From Bacteroidales bacterium UBA1077 (GTDB lineage Bacteria; Bacteroidota; Bacteroidia; Bacteroidales; UBA932), in NCBI GenBank assembly GCA_002314195.1, contig DCCQ01000072.1:1-26734 (forward strand): a stretch of 26,734 nt of DNA, in the 5' to 3' direction. Positions 22,741 through 26,734 of the stretch are shown here, piece by piece. The notes under the pieces are model-generated. The model was not told where the DNA came from. It saw nothing but the letters and a program-made list of their open reading frames with translations, and did not search any database. Numbering within the stretch: position 1 is the stretch's first letter; every line of letters starts with the position of its first letter. The translations under genes and the position numbers were made by a program.

Positions 22741-25272
22741 ATGCGTAATTCTATCTTCAAATCAGTCTTGTGTTCTGTGCTGCTCGGTTTTTCAATAATG
22801 ATGCCAGCGCAGGATCTGCCCGTTCTCCAGAAGGACGGAGCGGTCACGACAGGCAGTCTCGCCAACGGAATATCATACTATCTGGTGACGAATCCTTCGA
22901 TGAAGGGAGTCGCTGACTTCGCCCTTGTCCGCAAAGGCGCATGCGACACTTTGTCCGCGCGAAAGGAACTTTCGTCCCTGCCCCACTTCAACAAGACAAT
23001 ACCATATAAATTTTTGTCCCGTAAAGGAATAGGCTGCCGTCCTGAAGGGTATATCTCCTATAGGGACGATGCCACCATATTCAGATTCGATGATGTTCCG
23101 GTCTTTGATCAGGCCGCGTCTGACACCACTCTTCTGATGCTGTTTGATCTGATTTCCGCCCAGCCGCGCCAGCATGCGATCATCATAGCCGGCGACATCA
23201 ACACCGCCGCCATCAAGGAAAGAATGAACGTCTTCGCCTTGATGGTACCTTACCGCAATCCGGCGTACAAGAGGAAGGAATATGTTTGGATACCATCCGT
23301 GGAGACGGAATATTCATTCATCCCGTCTGATCAGGCTTCGGTGACAGTGGACTTTCGCTCGCCGAGAACTCCTGACGACCAGATGAACACGATCCAGCCG
23401 TTCATCTCGGAACTCTTTTCGGGTTCGTTGAAGGAAATTGTGTCAGGCAGACTGCGCGAGGCGTTCCAGTCCAGGAATATTCCCGTTCAAGCTTTAGATA
23501 TTGACTATGAGGGAAGTTCGGCAAGTTCCGGGGACGAGCGTTTCCGCGTCAGCGTGAAAACGAAAGGCTCCCTGTTGCTGCCCGCGACGCTGGCCGTGGT
23601 CTCTACCCTTTCCGAGATAAGTTCGAAAGGTGTCGGAATTGATGAATATAAGGTCGCGCGCAACTCCGTCCTGAATGATTTTTTCAGGACGCAGACGAAT
23701 GATGCCCTTGTTCTGCGCTGCGTGTCATCGTACCTTTACGGTTCAGATCTGGCCACGCCATCTACGAAGGCGGCGTTCTTCGCGTCAAGGAAGATGTCCC
23801 CGAAGGCTGAGACTGAGTTCTTCAACAGTTACGTGTCCGCGTTTCTGGGTGACGGGGACAATTCCATTGTGACTTGGACCGGTGGAATCCAAGATTACGA
23901 TGGATGGTTCTGGCCGTCCGTGTACCGTTCCGCCTGGGATGGCGTGGCACTTTTGCATAAGTCTACATATCAATGGAAAACCAGCCAGAGAGATTCCACG
24001 GATTTGTGGAACGAGAAGAACAAGGTTAAGTTGAGGTCTGTGGCCGCCGAACCAGTGTCTGATGGCGAGATGTGGACTTTCTCCAATGGAATGAAGGTGA
24101 TTTTCAAGAAAATGGACACCAAGGGACGGTTCAACTATTCTTTGATGATCAAAGGTGGGTACTCAACGGTCCGTAACCTGAGGCGGGGCGAGGGGGCGTT
24201 CTTTTCCGATATGCTTGGGCTTTGTGCCATCGCCGGGATGCCGGGCGGTGATTTTGAAAAGACATTGAAGGCAGAAGGAGTGGAGATGGACTGCTCGGTG
24301 TCGACTTCAGACTTGAGATTGTCCGGCAGCGCTCCGTCGAACAGACTTACCTTGGTCCTCAAATCCCTGTTGTCGGTGGCTAATCAGAGAAGAGCTTCCG
24401 ATCTGGCGTTTGAGTCGTGGCGTAAAATGGAACTGGCTTCCCTCAAACCGGCCTGTCTGGACAGCCTGATGTACCCTGACTATGATTATTCCGCTGTCAG
24501 GACACCGTCCGGATTGGTAGATGGAACGATGCGTGATGCCAATGATTTTTTTGACAGTCAGTTCATCAAGTCTAATGACGGAGTACTTGTGATTGCCGGT
24601 GACCTCTCACCTGAGTCAGTGCAGAAGATCCTGTGTCAGTACCTTGGTGGATTCCGGGTCAGCAAGTCATTGTCAGCGCGGCAGTTCTCTCCTTATAAGC
24701 TGCGCACTGGGGCGACGACATATTCCAGGATCGGGACCCCGGTGAGCATTAGCATAGGCATGGCCTGCGCCGAACCGTTCACGACCGAGAATTACATGGC
24801 GTTCAAGGTGGCCGGTCTGGCTCTCCAGCGCAGACTGACCGGCGTGATGGCCGAGCACGGGTTCAGTGTCAGGATGACCGACCGTTTCAGTGTCTGGCCT
24901 CAGGAGGCTTTGGAATTGATATTCACGTGCTCTCCTGTGCCGGAGTCCGGCCTTCCATACGGTGTGGACAGCGGCTCAGACCAGCCGATGAAGTCCCTTG
25001 TGGCTGCCAGAAAGACGATCGAGGACGTGCTTTCCAAGCCGGTGAACGCCGCCGAGTTGGCTTCCTGCAAGTCTCTGCTGACCAACAGCTACTCGACTTA
25101 TCTCGCTGATCCAAAGAATTATGTGGACGCAATCCTGATGCGCTATTCCGGCGGAAAGGATGTGCTGACCGGTTATAACAACAGAATCGGCAGCGTCTCT
25201 GCCGACAAGGTTAAGGAAATCTTCGGCGTGCTGTCCGAAGGAATGAGGATTGAATATGTCGTCAAACAATAA
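22741..25272 (+). CDS. M16-family (insulinase-like) protein lacking the catalytic motif
   Basis: The product is 843 residues with an N-terminal signal peptide (hydrophobic core VLCSVLLGFSIMMPAQ). The layout follows exported M16 peptidases with two half-proteins. NGISYYLVTNPSMKGVADFALVRKG resembles the first strand region, and AIIIAGDINTAAIKERM the later GDI/GDF block. A second copy starts at WTFSNGMKVIFKKM, continues with GGYSTV and LCAIAGMPGGDFEKTLKAEG, and ends with VLVIAGDLSPESVQKILCQY. The zinc-binding HxxEH expected after the first strand is absent: the corresponding stretch reads LSSLPHFNKTIPYKFLSRKG. The protein is therefore probably catalytically inactive, like the partner subunits of two-subunit M16 enzymes. 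The DUF3109 gene starts within its last codons. Confidence 0.8.
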   Translation: MRNSIFKSVLCSVLLGFSIMMPAQDLPVLQKDGAVTTGSLANGISYYLVTNPSMKGVADFALVRKGACDTLSARKELSSLPHFNKTIPYKFLSRKGIGCRPEGYISYRDDATIFRFDDVPVFDQAASDTTLLMLFDLISAQPRQHAIIIAGDINTAAIKERMNVFALMVPYRNPAYKRKEYVWIPSVETEYSFIPSDQASVTVDFRSPRTPDDQMNTIQPFISELFSGSLKEIVSGRLREAFQSRNIPVQALDIDYEGSSASSGDERFRVSVKTKGSLLLPATLAVVSTLSEISSKGVGIDEYKVARNSVLNDFFRTQTNDALVLRCVSSYLYGSDLATPSTKAAFFASRKMSPKAETEFFNSYVSAFLGDGDNSIVTWTGGIQDYDGWFWPSVYRSAWDGVALLHKSTYQWKTSQRDSTDLWNEKNKVKLRSVAAEPVSDGEMWTFSNGMKVIFKKMDTKGRFNYSLMIKGGYSTVRNLRRGEGAFFSDMLGLCAIAGMPGGDFEKTLKAEGVEMDCSVSTSDLRLSGSAPSNRLTLVLKSLLSVANQRRASDLAFESWRKMELASLKPACLDSLMYPDYDYSAVRTPSGLVDGTMRDANDFFDSQFIKSNDGVLVIAGDLSPESVQKILCQYLGGFRVSKSLSARQFSPYKLRTGATTYSRIGTPVSISIGMACAEPFTTENYMAFKVAGLALQRRLTGVMAEHGFSVRMTDRFSVWPQEALELIFTCSPVPESGLPYGVDSGSDQPMKSLVAARKTIEDVLSKPVNAAELASCKSLLTNSYSTYLADPKNYVDAILMRYSGGKDVLTGYNNRIGSVSADKVKEIFGVLSEGMRIEYVVKQ

Positions 25273-25864
25273 GTTCGGAACCATTATCCAGATTGGAGAT
25301 GTCCTTGTGTCAGAGGATGTTGTCACTGAATATTTCGCCTGCGACTACGCAGTCTGCAAGGGTTGCTGCTGCATCATCGGTGACAGCGGTGCCCCTCTTG
25401 AGGAATCCGAGTTGGAGTCTCTGGAGGAGAACTACCCTGTATATTCAAAACTGATGAGGCCTCAGGGCCGCGCGCAGATTGACAAGGAAGGCTTTTTCTC
25501 CATCGACCGTGACGGAGACATCGTGACCCCGGTCGTGGATCAGACCGAGGAGTGCGCCTACACCACCTTCGACGAGAATGGCAACTGCTTCTGCTCCATC
25601 GAGAGATGCTTCTTCCAGGGAACATGCAGGTTCCGCAAGCCGCAGTCATGCTGGCTCTACCCGATTCGCGTCACAAAACTCACCGGCGGCGGCCAGGCAC
25701 TCAACCTCCATCGTTGGGGAATATGCAAGGACGCCTACGAGAAAGGCCGTCGCGAGGGCGTCCATGTCTACGAGTTCCTCCGCGAACCCTTGACCTCTGT
25801 CTTCGGCCAGGATTTCTACGAGGCTCTCTCCTTTGCCGCCAGGAAGATCCTCTCCGGATCGTGA
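25256..25864 (+). CDS. DUF3109 cysteine-rich protein
   Basis: The 202-residue protein is recognised by IQIGDVLVSEDVVTEYFACD, then CKGCCCIIGDSGAPLEESEL, as a DUF3109 member. Twelve cysteines are visible, clustered near residues 27-38 (ACDYAVCKGCCC) and 99-135 (EECAY, NCFCS, RCFF, GTCR, SCWL), plus one in GICKD, suggesting metal or iron-sulfur cluster binding. The function is not established. ATG 25256 overlaps the M16 gene by 17 bases; a TTG at 25250 is also in frame but less likely. The cytoplasmic protein is translated from the same message as the exported M16 protein. Confidence 0.88.
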   Translation: MSSNNKFGTIIQIGDVLVSEDVVTEYFACDYAVCKGCCCIIGDSGAPLEESELESLEENYPVYSKLMRPQGRAQIDKEGFFSIDRDGDIVTPVVDQTEECAYTTFDENGNCFCSIERCFFQGTCRFRKPQSCWLYPIRVTKLTGGGQALNLHRWGICKDAYEKGRREGVHVYEFLREPLTSVFGQDFYEALSFAARKILSGS

Positions 25865-25949
25865 TGGATCGGCAATCTTTTTCAGTGATAAGAAGGTGTG
25901 TTCAGGCCGGAACGAGAGCGAACGGTATTGGCGTTGATTTGAATAACAA

Positions 25950-26708
25950 ATGAATATGAAATTTATAAGTTGGAATGTGAACGGGTTGCGTGCATGCGCC
26001 GGGAAGGGGTTCGTGGATGTGTTCAACACTCTGGACGCTGATTTTTTCTGCTTGCAGGAGACTAAGCTGCAGCCAGGGCAGCTTGATCTGGAGTTTCTCG
26101 GTTACACTTCGTACTGGAATTCGGCCGAGAAGAAAGGCTATTCTGGAACGGCGATATATTCAAGACACACTCCATTGTCGGTGGTGTACGGCATCGGTGT
26201 TGAGGAACATGACCATGAGGGGCGTGTCATAACGCTGGAAATGCCGGAGTTCTACCTCGTCTGCGTCTATGTCCCGAATTCGCAGGACGGCCTTCGCAGA
26301 CTGGATTACAGAATGAGGTGGGAAGATGATTTCCGGAAATATCTCGCCGGCCTTGCCGTCCGCAAGGGTGTCGTGGTCTGCGGTGACATGAATGTGGCCC
26401 ACAATGAGATAGACATCAAGAATCCGGACACTAACCGACGCAACGCTGGCTTCACCGATGAGGAACGCGGCAAGTTCTCTGTGCTTTTGGATTCGGGCTT
26501 CACGGATTCCTGGCGGTTCCAGCACCCGGAGGAGGTGAAATATTCATGGTGGTCCTACCGTTTCCACGCCCGTGAGAAGAATGTCGGATGGCGCCTTGAC
26601 TACTTCCTTGTCTCGGATTCTCTCAAAGACAAGATCGTCTCCACCGAGATCCATTCCGAGATTCTTGGCTCGGACCACTGCCCGGTTGAACTGAATCTTG
26701 ATATTTAG
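25950..26708 (+). CDS. xth: Exodeoxyribonuclease III
   Basis: ExoIII is a DNA repair enzyme with AP-endonuclease and 3'-5' exonuclease activities. The protein of 250-252 residues is complete. Catalytic blocks of the endonuclease/exonuclease/phosphatase fold are in order: MKFISWNVNGLRA, FFCLQETKL (metal-binding Glu), VYVPN, VVCGDMNVAH (Asp and Asn), DSWR, YSWWSYR, GWRLDYFLVS and GSDHCPV (catalytic Asp-His). Two in-frame ATGs, at 25950 and 25956, are possible starts; MKFISWN at 25956 fits the family best. It lies 85 bases after the DUF3109 gene on the same strand, and no clear promoter box was found in the gap. Confidence 0.96.
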   Translation: MNMKFISWNVNGLRACAGKGFVDVFNTLDADFFCLQETKLQPGQLDLEFLGYTSYWNSAEKKGYSGTAIYSRHTPLSVVYGIGVEEHDHEGRVITLEMPEFYLVCVYVPNSQDGLRRLDYRMRWEDDFRKYLAGLAVRKGVVVCGDMNVAHNEIDIKNPDTNRRNAGFTDEERGKFSVLLDSGFTDSWRFQHPEEVKYSWWSYRFHAREKNVGWRLDYFLVSDSLKDKIVSTEIHSEILGSDHCPVELNLDI

Positions 26709-26734
26709 GAACTTAGAAGCTGTTTTGATTTGTT

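Overview
The window looks like chromosomal DNA from a member of the Bacteroidota, most likely the order Bacteroidales. The main signs are several promoters of the Bacteroidota type (an upstream TTG/TTTG box and a TAnnTTTG -7 box), a general lack of Shine-Dalgarno sites with one clear exception, and the gene families present: DUF486, DUF3109, a long RodA, an RlhA-like U32 protein with the Bacteroidetes-type C-terminus, and a DNA topoisomerase I that ends in repeats rather than zinc fingers. Base composition is close to balanced in the core genes and visibly AT-richer in 1723-2640 and 18480-19540. No genus can be named from the sequence alone.

Layout. 1-1632 is the 3' part of a metallophosphoesterase gene with a long C-terminal extension, closed by a terminator. 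1723-2640 is a gene-poor stretch containing an inverted repeat and spaced direct repeats. A small DUF486 membrane protein and a divergently placed tRNA-Leu(UAA) follow. 3252-8900 (minus strand) is a complete rod-shape operon, mreB-mreC-mreD-mrdA(PBP2)-rodA, with overlapping or nearly overlapping junctions. Divergent from it is ispD (isoprenoid precursor synthesis). ispD collides head-on with an Lrp/AsnC regulator gene whose intrinsic terminator appears to lie inside the ispD coding sequence. topA lies upstream of the regulator on the same strand. Divergent from topA is a plus-strand run: PBP1A, D-Ala-D-Ala ligase, PrmC. Peptidoglycan synthesis is therefore the dominant theme of 3.2-16 kb, with lipid carrier precursor supply (ispD) alongside.

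Accessory part. After a strong terminator come an unrecognised lipoprotein gene, a REP-like inverted pair, and an AT-richer island with a DUF4160 gene broken by an in-frame stop, a DUF2442 gene joined to it by an ATGA overlap, and a HigA-like HTH gene that seems to have lost its start by a frameshift. This resembles a decaying toxin-antitoxin-like locus. It is followed on the minus strand by a U32/RlhA-like gene that carries a second REP-like palindrome in frame inside its coding sequence, and a periplasmic TPR protein. The plus strand then resumes with an M16-family protein that lacks the catalytic HxxEH motif, a cysteine-rich DUF3109 protein overlapping it, and exodeoxyribonuclease III.

The most unusual signal at whole-window scale is the hexamer GAATAT (often GAATATG). 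By eye it occurs about 75 times counting both strands, in all reading frames and in intergenic DNA, several times more often than composition predicts.
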